The notes below the pieces were generated by a model. That model had not been told where the DNA came from. It made no database searches and was given only the letters and a program-made list of their open reading frames with translations. This document shows positions 17,776 through 27,300 of a stretch of 64,000 nt of DNA, piece by piece. This DNA is from Planctomycetes bacterium ADurb.Bin069 (GTDB taxonomy: Bacteria > Planctomycetota > UBA8108 > UBA8890 > UBA8898), in assembly GCA_002070955.1 (NCBI GenBank), contig MWEK01000002.1:153956-217955 (forward strand), read 5' to 3'. Position 1 is the first letter of the stretch. The number at the start of each line of letters is the position of its first letter. Made by a program: the position numbers and the translations under genes.

Positions 17776-18278
17776 CTCGCGCTCGGGTAGCCCTCGACCG
17801 CGACGCCGCGCCGCCTGAGCGAGTGGGCCACGTTGGGCTTGAAGTCCTCGGGCGCCCCGGCGAACGCGGCCCGGAGCGCCGCAAGGGACTCCTCGCCCGG
17901 AATACGCTCGAGCGCCATGCGCGCATCTTCCCTAAGCTCGGGCTCGCCGAGCAGGGCCGCCACGGCGCCCACCGTCTCGCCGCCCGCAAGGTCGGCGAGA
18001 AGCCAGAGGACTTCCCGCCGCAGCTCCCGCGGCTTGTCCTTGGCAAGATACGGCGTCAGCGCCCACACGACCGCCGCGCGATCGTCATCGGCGCCCGGCC
18101 GTCCCGCCGCGCTCGCGAGCCGCCTGAGGGCCCGCACCGCCGCGCGCGCCGCGTCCGGATCCGCGCCCGCCAGCGCCGCGGCAAGGGGCTTCACCATCTG
18201 CGCCGGCCCGATCGGCACCGCCTCCGCGCCCCCGGCGCGCGGGTCCTTGTCGCGGGGCTCTCGTCTCTTGTCCGCCAT
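17739..18278 (-). CDS. HEAT-repeat protein
   Basis: A 179-aa soluble protein of about four helical HEAT-like repeats (for example LRREVLWLLADLAGGETVGAVAALL and LREDARMALERI). These repeats usually make protein-protein scaffolds. It has no signal peptide. It is the last gene of the nitroreductase/TIM-barrel/Gfo-Idh operon, 16 bases after the oxidoreductase. Its 3' end lies in a perfect 10-bp stem-loop that looks like an interspersed repeat, so the C-terminus VPVKGTSVGA may be repeat-derived. Function is not predictable. Confidence 0.75.
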   Translation of the reverse strand: MADKRREPRDKDPRAGGAEAVPIGPAQMVKPLAAALAGADPDAARAAVRALRRLASAAGRPGADDDRAAVVWALTPYLAKDKPRELRREVLWLLADLAGGETVGAVAALLGEPELREDARMALERIPGEESLAALRAAFAGAPEDFKPNVAHSLRRRGVAVEGYPSARLVPVKGTSVGA

Positions 18279-18294
18279 GTCCGCGTCCCTCGTC

Positions 18295-19629
18295 TCACAA
18301 AGTGTAGGGGTAACGCTGCGGCCGGCTCATCATCCGGCGGGCCTGCTCGTCGCCGACGATCTCCTGCGCGACGGGATCCCAGGTCAATTCCCGCCCCAAC
18401 AGGAACGACAGGTTGCCGAGGATGCACAGGAACGCGACCTCGACGCCCGCCGCGATGTTCATGATCGTCTCGGCGCCGGTCCTGATGCCCTTGAACCAGT
18501 CTTCCATGTGGCCCGGGCTCCTGTAGACATCCACGGCGCCCGCGGGCGGCCGCCACTCGCGCACCTTGCGCTCGGCCCAAGTGCCGCCGTCGCCGCCCCA
18601 CACGACCATGGTGTCCTTCTCGCCGTAATAGACGGCGCCGTAGCCCGGCCGCTCGATCCGCGCCTCGTCCGGCTTACGCTTCTCGGCGGGCACCGGCTCG
18701 CCCGGCTGCGACCAGGTCAAGACCCAATCCGGGTTTTTGAAGGTGTACGTCACATCGATGTGGACCGCGCTGTCCCACAGCCCGCGCGCCGGCGCCATGC
18801 CCGTGGCCGCCACGGTCACGGGGCCGGCGCCGTCCGTTCCCGTGAAGTACTTCGCGCAGCTCATGACGTGGGCGCCGCGGTCGCGGATCTGGCCGCCGCC
18901 CGACTCCATGATCCACCTGAAGGTGCCGGGGCAATAGGCGCGGTTGTACGGCCGCCACCTGAGCGGGCCGAGCCAGAGGTCCCAGTCCAGTTCGGGCGGC
19001 GGCTCCCCGTCGGGCTCGAACCCGCCGACGGGGCTGGCATAGTGCCAGCACGCCACCCTGTGCACTTTGCCGAGGTTGTTCACCAGGTACCGGTGCGCCA
19101 GGTAGGCCTCGGGCTGGGAGCGGCCCTGCGAGCCGACCTGGACGGAGATCTTGTTGCGCGCCGCGGCCGCCACCATGGCCTTGCCTTCCTCGATGGTGCA
19201 GCAGGCCGGTTTTTCCACGTACACGTGCTTTCCGCACTCCGCCGCGTGCACCGTCTGGACGCCGTGCCAGTGGTCCGGCGTCGCGATCACGACGGCATCG
19301 ATGTCCTTGCGCTCCAGCACGAAGCGGTAGTCGCGATACGCCGCGGCCCTGCGGTCCGTGAGGCCGCGCGCCTTTTCCAGGCGCTTCTCGTCGGCATCGC
19401 AGACGGCGGCGACGGCTACCCGGCCCCTTGCGCTCCGGGAGATCATGTCGTGCAGGTGCGCCGTGCCCATGCCGCCGACGCCGATGTGCGCCATGGTGAT
19501 GCGCTCGCCGGGACCGGCGGCGCCGGCGGCCGCGAAAGTCCCCGAGGGCGCCGCGTAAGGAAACGCGATCGCCGCGCCCGCCGCCTTCACGAACCCGCGG
19601 CGGGAAACCGTCCCTCGTCGTGATGCCAC
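18295..19629 (-). CDS. Tat-exported Gfo/Idh/MocA family oxidoreductase
   Basis: A probable NAD(P)-dependent sugar or polyol dehydrogenase of 444 aa. It begins with a twin-arginine signal (SRRGFVKAAGAAIAF), so it is folded in the cytoplasm and exported. The Rossmann fold starts at about residue 45 (IGVGGMGTAHLHD), with the family motif VYVEKPACCT (EKP) and a C-terminal Gfo/Idh domain. Such Tat Gfo/Idh proteins are abundant in Planctomycetes, Hydrogenedentes and Bacteroidetes. The GTG at 19629 is chosen because AGGAGG lies five bases upstream. It follows the broken TIM-barrel gene by 15 bases. The substrate cannot be read from the sequence. Confidence 0.88.
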   Translation of the reverse strand: MASRRGTVSRRGFVKAAGAAIAFPYAAPSGTFAAAGAAGPGERITMAHIGVGGMGTAHLHDMISRSARGRVAVAAVCDADEKRLEKARGLTDRRAAAYRDYRFVLERKDIDAVVIATPDHWHGVQTVHAAECGKHVYVEKPACCTIEEGKAMVAAAARNKISVQVGSQGRSQPEAYLAHRYLVNNLGKVHRVACWHYASPVGGFEPDGEPPPELDWDLWLGPLRWRPYNRAYCPGTFRWIMESGGGQIRDRGAHVMSCAKYFTGTDGAGPVTVAATGMAPARGLWDSAVHIDVTYTFKNPDWVLTWSQPGEPVPAEKRKPDEARIERPGYGAVYYGEKDTMVVWGGDGGTWAERKVREWRPPAGAVDVYRSPGHMEDWFKGIRTGAETIMNIAAGVEVAFLCILGNLSFLLGRELTWDPVAQEIVGDEQARRMMSRPQRYPYTL

Positions 19630-19644
19630 GCCGGCCTCCTTCCT

Positions 19645-20719
19645 CTAGCCGGTGAACTCCTTCAGCAGCGCCCGGCCCTTCGCCAACGCCTCGCGCTGGT
19701 TCGGGACCCCGTCCTGCTCGATCGTCACGAATCCCTCGTAGCCGACGGCCGCGAGCGCCTCGAACACGGCGGGATAATCCAGGCGCCCGGTCCCCACCGC
19801 GGGGAACCAGAGCGCGAGTCCGTCCACATCGCGGATATGCACGTTGCAGAGCAGGGGCCCCAGCTTGTGGATCGCCAGGGGGGGGTGCTCCCGGTTGATC
19901 CAAATCCAGCCGATGTCCAGGTTCATGCCGAGGGCCGGATCGCCGACCTTGTCGCACAGCCGCAGGAAGGCATCCGTCGTCGGCACGAAAGTGTGCGTGT
20001 GATTCTCCAGCGAGAACCGCAGCCCGTGCCCCTTGGCGATGGCCGTGGCCTCGCGCATGACGGCGGCGAACTCGTCCCACGCCTCCGCGAAGCGAAAACC
20101 CGCGGGAACCTCGATGCGCAGCTTCGCATCGGCGGGCGGCGGATCGCCGCGCTCATCGATCGCGTAGTAGCGCGGCAGGTACCCCCGGGGACCCTTGATC
20201 TCGACGGGCCACGGCGCCACGATGTTGATCATGCCCGCGCCAAGCGCCCGCGCCGCGGCGCAGCCCTTCCGAAAGGCCTCCAGCGCCCCCGCGCGCGCGG
20301 CCCGCTCGACCTGCGGGGGGCGCGCCTTCGGCGCGCGCGCCCAGCGCCCCCGCGCGCGCGGCCCGCTCCCGGCTGCCCAAACCGGCCACCGCGTTCTGAA
20401 ACAGGACGAACTGCGGGCACTCAAGGCGCAGTTCCGCGAGCAGCGCCTTGAGGCGCGCGAGCTCCGGCTCCCGCCAGTACGCGTCAAGCTCCTCGGCGCC
20501 CGCGGCGATGAGCTCGATGCCCTCGAACCCCAGTTCCGCCGTGGCTCTGATAGCTTCATCCCAGGGCGGCCCCGCGCCGATGCCGCGCAGGTTCCAGACC
20601 ACGCTGCCCACGCGAATCCGCGGCGCCCGCGCCGGCTCGGAGGCGCCCAGCGCCAGCGCCGCGGCGCCGCCCGCCGCGGCGAAAAACCCTCGGCGCGTAG
20701 GTCCGCCGCCTCCCCTCAT
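19645..20719 (-). pseudogene. Tat-signal sugar phosphate isomerase/epimerase-like TIM barrel, frameshifted
   Basis: A xylose-isomerase-like TIM-barrel protein in two frames. The first part (from ATG 20719, TRRGFFAAAGGAAALALGA, then IRVGSVVWNLRG and AELGFEGIELIAAG) runs to about 20369. The rest (EAFRKGCAAARALGAGM, HTHTFVPTTDAFLRLCD, VTIEQDGVPNQ) is in another frame to the stop at 19645. The break is a 61-bp insertion made of a 27-bp direct repeat plus 34 bp of GC-rich hairpin. Without it the gene is 1014 bp, an exact reading frame of 337 aa. Its ATG overlaps the nitroreductase stop (ATGA). It is either a recent natural mutation or an assembly artefact; the remaining residues look well kept. 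Confidence 0.8.
20281..20368. repeat. 27-bp direct repeat with 34-bp hairpin insert breaking the TIM-barrel gene
   Basis: The same 27 bases (beginning CAGCGCCCCCGCGCGCG) occur at 20281-20307 and 20342-20368. Between them, 20308-20341 includes the self-complementary GGCGCGC-CTTCG-GCGCGCG. The offset of 61 bases is not a multiple of three and shifts the frame. Confidence 0.8.
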
Positions 20720-21243
20720 GACCACTTCTCCCGGCAGACGATGTCCTCGAGTTTCTTGCGCTTCTTCAGGGACGACGCCGCCGGGACGAGGGGTTCCGAG
20801 GGATGGCCGAGGGTCAGCAGCAACACGACCCTCGCCTCTTCGGGAATTCCCAGGATTTGCTTGACCTGCGCCTCGTAGAAGGCGCCGATCCAGCAGGTCC
20901 CCAGCCCCTCGGACGCCGCCTGGAGCATCATGTGGTCCATGGCGATGGCCAGATTGATCGGGTAGGCCAACTGGCCGCAGCGCATGGTGTAATCCGTGAT
21001 CGTGGCGCAGCCCGCGATGACCACGGGCGCCTCGCCCACGAAGGTCTGGCCGGCGCAGGCCTCCACGAGGGCCGCGCGCGTCTCCTCGTCCCGGACCACG
21101 ACGAACTTCCACTCCTGCATGTTCTTGGCCGACGGCGCAATTCTGGCCGCATCGAGCACGCGCTCGAGCCTGTCGTCCTCCACCGCCCGCTTCTGGTACG
21201 ACCGCACGCTGCGCCGCGCGCGAAGCACGTCGATCACATCCAT
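20716..21243 (-). CDS. Nitroreductase-family FMN protein
   Basis: A 175-aa flavoprotein of the nitroreductase superfamily, probably an NAD(P)H-dependent FMN oxidoreductase. It shows the N-terminal FMN-binding RRSVRSYQ, SAKNMQEWKFVVV, and the C-terminal LGTCWIGAF and LLTLGHP blocks. The reaction in vivo is unknown; the family includes dehalogenases, dehydrogenases and BluB-like enzymes. ATG 21243 is preceded by GGAGG. The ATGA overlap with the TIM-barrel gene makes it the first gene of a four-gene operon. Confidence 0.88.
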   Translation of the reverse strand: MDVIDVLRARRSVRSYQKRAVEDDRLERVLDAARIAPSAKNMQEWKFVVVRDEETRAALVEACAGQTFVGEAPVVIAGCATITDYTMRCGQLAYPINLAIAMDHMMLQAASEGLGTCWIGAFYEAQVKQILGIPEEARVVLLLTLGHPSEPLVPAASSLKKRKKLEDIVCREKWS

Positions 21244-21350
21244 GAGTCCCTCCTCCCGGCGCGCGGATCCCCCGCCGCGGGCGGACGGGATTGCGCGCAG
21301 GCGCTTCACGGTTTGGTCCACGCGGCGCACCGCCGCGTTCCGGAGCATTC

Positions 21351-21380
21351 ATCTTACGAGGGCGCGCGCGCCGGTGTCAA
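21351..21380 (-). promoter_or_regulatory. Probable promoter of the nitroreductase operon
   Basis: On the minus strand TTGACA (21380-21375, full consensus), an 18-base spacer and TAAGAT (21356-21351). The start would be near 21344, leaving a leader of about 100 bases. Confidence 0.5.
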
Positions 21381-21470
21381 TCGACTTCCGGCCGCAGGGG
21401 GCGCCGCGCGCCTCCGCCCGAGCCCCGCCGCTCCCGGCGCAATCCCACAAGAAAATTTACTTTCCTCCAC

Positions 21471-21499
21471 TGGACAACGCCTTGCGCATGGCCTACACT
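21471..21499 (+). promoter_or_regulatory. Probable promoter of the RpoA-CTD/sigma-4-like gene
   Basis: TGGACA (21471-21476), a 17-base spacer and TACACT (21494-21499). The predicted start is near 21507, with a leader of about 65 bases before the ATG at 21572. The surrounding sequence is noticeably AT-richer than its flanks. Confidence 0.5.
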
Positions 21500-21571
21500 C
21501 GCAACACGTTTGTTCGGCGCCGCCGGCAGCGGCGCGGGCCCTTGCGTGACAGCGTTTCGGGATCACGTTCC

Positions 21572-22744
21572 ATGGCACAGGCACAAAAAATCAAGATTCG
21601 CGGTCTTGGACTCGGGGCTAGGGCCGAGAGCGCGCTGCGCGCCCTCGGCGTCAACAGCGTGGAGAAGCTCCTGGCCCTCGATGTCGACAAGGTCCTTCAG
21701 ATGCCGGGGTACGGCAAGGCCGTGCGCGCCCGGCTGCTCGCCGTCCAAAAGCGCGTCGGCCTCCTGGGCGCGCGCAAGGCGAAGCGGCGGCCCTCGGTCG
21801 GCGTGCTCCTCTCCAGCCTCAGCGCCTGGGCCCGGCGCTGCTTGGAGACTCTGGGAGTCAAGACCCTCTTCGATCTGGCCGCGGTGCGCTTCGTGGATTT
21901 CATCACCATCGAGGGTTTCGGGCTCACCACGTGGCGCGAGATCGCCTCGATCCGCCGCCACGCCATCCAGAGCCTGGGCGGGATCGTCGTCTGGAAAACG
22001 CGCGCGGTCCTGAAGAACCCCGCCGCGATTTTCGCCAAGCCGCCCGTCGAGAACACGCTCCTCGCCCTGCCCCTCTTCTCCGACCTGGAACCCGCGCTCT
22101 TCGGAACGCCCAAGTTCGCCCCCGAGTGGCGCGCGCAGTTGAAGGTCCAAGATCTCGCGCTGTCCGTGCGGGCCTTTTCCCTCTGCGAGCGGGCCCGCGT
22201 GAAGACCCTGGGCCAGTTGCTGCTCATGCCGGCGACGCGGTTTCTCGAGGAGCGGAACTCCCACTACGGCACGCTCCAGGTGGTGCAGGACGCGGTCAAG
22301 GCGCTGTACCTCGGGACGCTCGCCAAACAGCAGGGCGCCGTGGACTACCGCTCCTTCAAGCACATGCTCGACGGCTGGTTCAAGGCCGTGCTCCGGGAGT
22401 CCTTCGCGGCGGTGGCCTCGGAACGATTCAACGCCAGACACGAGCGCATGCGCACCTACGAGGAGATCTCCAAGACCTTCGGGATCACGAGGGCGCGCGT
22501 GGGACAGATTCTCGACAAGGTGGGCGAGGAACTGCGCCGCAGGCAGCACCTGCTGGTGATCGACCGCTTCTGGAACGCCGCCAAGCAGGTGGCGGGGGCC
22601 GAGACCGTGACGCTCGGGCGGATGGCGCGCGGTTTGGCGGACGCCTTCGACTGGCAGGACACGCCGCAACTCATCGCCGTGGCCGAAGCGCTCACGCTCA
22701 ACCCCGATTTCGAGGTCATGCAGACCACCGTCGCGGTCAAGTAA
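21572..22744 (+). CDS. Regulator-like protein with three RpoA-CTD-like modules and a sigma-4-like helix-turn-helix
   Basis: A 390-aa soluble protein built from transcription-machinery parts. Residues about 8-58 and 74-135 look like helix-hairpin-helix domains of the RNA polymerase alpha C-terminal type (ALRALGVNSVEKLLALDVDK). Residues 190-246 match the alpha-CTD closely (VQDLALSVRAFSLCERARV, KTLGQLLLMPA). Residues 293-322 match the sigma-70 region 4 helix-turn-helix (TYEEISKTFGITRARVGQIL). No core-polymerase, sigma region 2 or catalytic domain is seen. It probably binds DNA and perhaps RNA polymerase; that is inference. ATG 21572 follows its own promoter. It stands alone between the nitroreductase operon and pyrB. 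Confidence 0.75.
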   Translation: MAQAQKIKIRGLGLGARAESALRALGVNSVEKLLALDVDKVLQMPGYGKAVRARLLAVQKRVGLLGARKAKRRPSVGVLLSSLSAWARRCLETLGVKTLFDLAAVRFVDFITIEGFGLTTWREIASIRRHAIQSLGGIVVWKTRAVLKNPAAIFAKPPVENTLLALPLFSDLEPALFGTPKFAPEWRAQLKVQDLALSVRAFSLCERARVKTLGQLLLMPATRFLEERNSHYGTLQVVQDAVKALYLGTLAKQQGAVDYRSFKHMLDGWFKAVLRESFAAVASERFNARHERMRTYEEISKTFGITRARVGQILDKVGEELRRRQHLLVIDRFWNAAKQVAGAETVTLGRMARGLADAFDWQDTPQLIAVAEALTLNPDFEVMQTTVAVK

Positions 22745-22824
22745 GACCGCGCGGGAGGCCGCCGGAATGAACCGCGCCGGCCAGCCCCCCGGCGGCGGGG
22801 GCGCCGCGCTCCTGCGCCGCGCCC

Positions 22825-23824
<1,000 letters not shown>

Positions 23825-23833
23825 GAGCCCGCC

Positions 23834-24301
23834 ATGGCCAAGAAAAAGCAACACACCGTCTTGAAGGTGCCTGCCATCGAACACGGCACCGTGATCGACC
23901 ATCTCCCTCCCCGCGCCGCTCTCACGGTGGTGAGGATTCTCGCGGTGCTCGAGGATCTCGTGACCATCGGCGTCAACCTCTCCAGCCACGTCATGGGCCG
24001 CAAGGACGTGGTCAAGATCGCGAACCGGAAGCTCTCGCCCGACGAGGTCGCCAAGATCGCCATCATTGCGCCCCGGGCGACTCTCAATATCATCGAGTCC
24101 TACGTGGTCGTGAAGAAGTACACCGTGACGCCGCCCGACGTGGTCGAGGGCATCGTCCGCTGCGTCAACCCGAGCTGCATCACGAATCACGAGACCGTGC
24201 GGACCCGTTTCTCCGTCTTGAAGGCGGAGGATGGCAGCCTGCGGCTGCGCTGCGCGTACTGCGAGCGCGCCTACGATCGCCAGGAGATCGAAATCGTCTG
24301 A
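23834..24301 (+). CDS. pyrI: Aspartate carbamoyltransferase regulatory chain
   Basis: A 155-aa regulatory subunit that binds nucleotide effectors and holds catalytic trimers together. It has the N-terminal allosteric domain (HGTVIDHLPPRAALTV, SHVMGRKD) and a C-terminal zinc domain with four cysteines (CVNPSC and CAYC). Start ATG 23834 has GGAG upstream. It is in the pyrB operon. PyrI is well known from enterobacteria and archaea and patchier elsewhere. Confidence 0.95.
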   Translation: MAKKKQHTVLKVPAIEHGTVIDHLPPRAALTVVRILAVLEDLVTIGVNLSSHVMGRKDVVKIANRKLSPDEVAKIAIIAPRATLNIIESYVVVKKYTVTPPDVVEGIVRCVNPSCITNHETVRTRFSVLKAEDGSLRLRCAYCERAYDRQEIEIV

Positions 24302-24368
24302 GCGCCGCTCCCCGCGCGCGGCGGCCCTCGCGCCCCGCCGGGCGAATGCGCGAAAGGAACCTGCGCCC

Positions 24369-27300
24369 ATGGAGAGCCGCGACGAGGATCTGGAGCGCCT
24401 GCTCTGCCCACCGGCGCGCCGGACGAATCGCGGCTGGATCATCGCCGGAGTCTGCGCCGCCCTCGCCGCCGCCGCCATCCCCGTCCGCGTGCAAGCGCTC
24501 GCCGCCGCGCGCGCCATCCGTGAAGATCGTCCCTGCGCGGCGGTGCCCGAGCTGCGCGCCGGCGCCGAGTGCGTGCTGCACGCGACTCTCGCCGAGCGCG
24601 GCGCGCCGCGCCCCGGACTCCCCGTACGCGCCGAACTCGCCTTTCCGGGAGGCCGCGCCGGCGCCGCGGGGCGTCTCGGGGAGGGGAATGTCGTCTCGCT
24701 CGCGCTCCCGCTGGCCGGCATTGCGCCCGGCCGCGCGCATCTGGCGCTCTGCGCGGGACGTAGCCGAGTCGAATTCGAGACGCTCGTCAGGCCCCTGGAG
24801 CGCGCGCGGCTCAGAACCGCCATCGCGGCCGCCGAGGACGGATACGGCATCAGCGCGGCCGTGACCCGCGCGCTGGACGCCGAACCCGCCGCGGTCGCCT
24901 TCCGGCTCTACAGCCCCGCGCGGCAGCTTATCGCCTACGAGGAACGGCCGACCGGCGGCGCCGCCGTCTTCGAGCACCGGCTCGCCCGCGCCGTCCCCTT
25001 CGGCATCTACACCCTCGAGGCCGAAACGCCCGCGCACCGCCTGGCGCAGCCCATCGAGATCGGCCCCGGCGGCATTCGGACCCTCGCGGCCTGGCAGGCA
25101 CGGAGCGGCGGCGCGCCTTTCGCGCTTCTCCCTGAAGCGGGGGTGCTCGTCGCGGGACTCGTCAACCGCGTGCGTCTGGCCGCCGATCCCGAGGGCGGCG
25201 CGACGTTTCCCGTCGAGGTGCTGGTCGCCGAGACCGGCGAGCGCCGCCGCATCGGCGCGCCCGACGAGACGTTCGCCCTGAATGTGCCGCCCGGCGCGGC
25301 CGCGGTGACCCTCACGATCCACGCGCGCGACGCCCGCGGCGCGGCCGCCGTCCGCAAGACGGTGCTCCCGGCCGGCGGCGCGCTCATGCTCGCGGTTCGC
25401 GAGGCCGCGCCCGGCGCGCCGCTGGCGGTCGACCTTGTCGCGCTCTTCGTGCGCGCCTACCCGCTTGCGCCCGACGGCGGGGAGCGGCTGACCTGGACGC
25501 CGGCGACCGTCGCCCCCCGGGACGCGCCTTCCCTGGCGCTGCGCTCGGCGGCGCCGGACGCGGCCGTGGCCGCCAACGAAGGCCCGCATTCCCTCACGGC
25601 GCTCGCTGTCTTGGCAGGCGACCGCCCTCCCGCCATCGCCGAGACGAATCCCGCCGCGGTCCCCGTTCGCGTGATCTCCGCGCCCGTGCCCGCGGGCGAA
25701 GCGGCGGCGGCGCGGGCGCGCGCCTCGGCCGGCGTGTTTCTCCTAGCCTGCTCCGTGCTCGTCCTCCACGGCTTCGCCTCGCTCCTGGCGTCGTACAAGC
25801 GGCGCGGGCTGTTCTGGTTCCTCGGCATCCTGCTGGCGACCTATGTTCTGACCGCGTGCGCGTGCCGCATCTTCGGGGCGCTGACTCTCGGCGCCGGCAT
25901 CTTCTTCGTTCAGCGCTCCTTCGCGGCCAGCTTCCGCGTGCTGCCGCCCATCGGCAAACTCTCGTTCCGGTGGGCCGTGCCGGCGCTGTGTCTGCTGCCC
26001 TTCGTTCGCTTCGCGGCGCCTGCGCCGCGGTCCGAGCCGTCAACGACCGCTCCCTACGCGCGCCTGGCGGCGCCGCCGTCCGACGACTCCGCCGATCTGA
26101 TCCTCGCGGCGCGGGCCGCGGTGGAGTGGACGCCTCCCGGCGCGGGCACGCTCCTCTTCGCTTGCGCGCTGCGCGACGACCAGGTGGAGGAATTCGCCGC
26201 CACGGCCCGAGCCCGCGCCGAGGATCTCGACGTCTCCTGCGCCTTCCCCGCGACCCTGACGGCGGGCGACAAAGGCGATGTGTTCACGGCGCCGATCAGG
26301 TTCGCGAACGGCGCGGACACGCCCTGGGCGGGAACCTTCAGCGCCGAGGGGACGCGCATCGACTGCGAGCCGCCGCGGCAAACCCTCGCCATCCCCGCGC
26401 GCGGCGCCGTCACGCGGACCGTCACGATCACCGCGCGCACGCCCGGCCTCGCCGCACTCGCCATCGCCTGGGAGGGAACGACGCGGGGACGGCTGCGGCG
26501 CGTAATTCCGGTGCGCGCCGCCGGCGAGCTTCGCTCCGAGGTCGCGAACGGCGCCATCGGCCTCCCGGGACACGCCAATCCCTTCCACGTCGTGCTGCCG
26601 CAGCGCACGCTCTACGGCTCCGCGCGCCTGTCCGCGCGGGTGTTTCCCGGTCCGGCGAGCTCCTTCCTCGCGCTGCTGGAGGCCGTCGACTCCTACGCGT
26701 GGCCCCAAGCGGAGAAGGACATTGCCGCCGCCGACGCGGCGGCAATGCTGCTGGCCTGCAGCCGCCGCACCGGCGAGGCTCTCCCGGATGAAAGCGCCCT
26801 GCGCGCGAGGCTCGCGAACGCTTTGCTCGGCATCGAGGCCGCGACCGCGCCCGACGGCGGCCTTCGCGGGGACAACCGCGTCGCGCTCACCGCGCGGGCG
26901 CTTCTCGCCCGCGCCGATCTGGCCGAGCTTTGGCCCGGGCCGGGCGTCCGTCCGCCCGCGGCGTTGCAGTTCCTGGAGTCCCGGATGCGGGCCGATGGCA
27001 CCTTTCGCGCCGGCGAGTGGGAGCGCGGCGCGACGGCCGGCGACGTGGAGGCCGCCTGTCTGGCCGCCTGCGCCCTCCGCGCGGCGACGCCCGCGCCGAC
27101 CCGCGCATTCCTGAGGGACCTCGCCTTGGAGACCGAAGACCCGGCGTTGCTTGCGCCGCTCTGCGCCGCGTGTCTCCAAAGCGGCGCGCTGGGAAGCGAT
27201 GCGTCCGCCGCCCTCGCGGAACGCTGCGCGGCCCTAGCGCCTTCCGCCCCACAACTCTCGGTCGAGACGTCGGCCTGGCTCGCCTACGCCCTCGCCCTCG

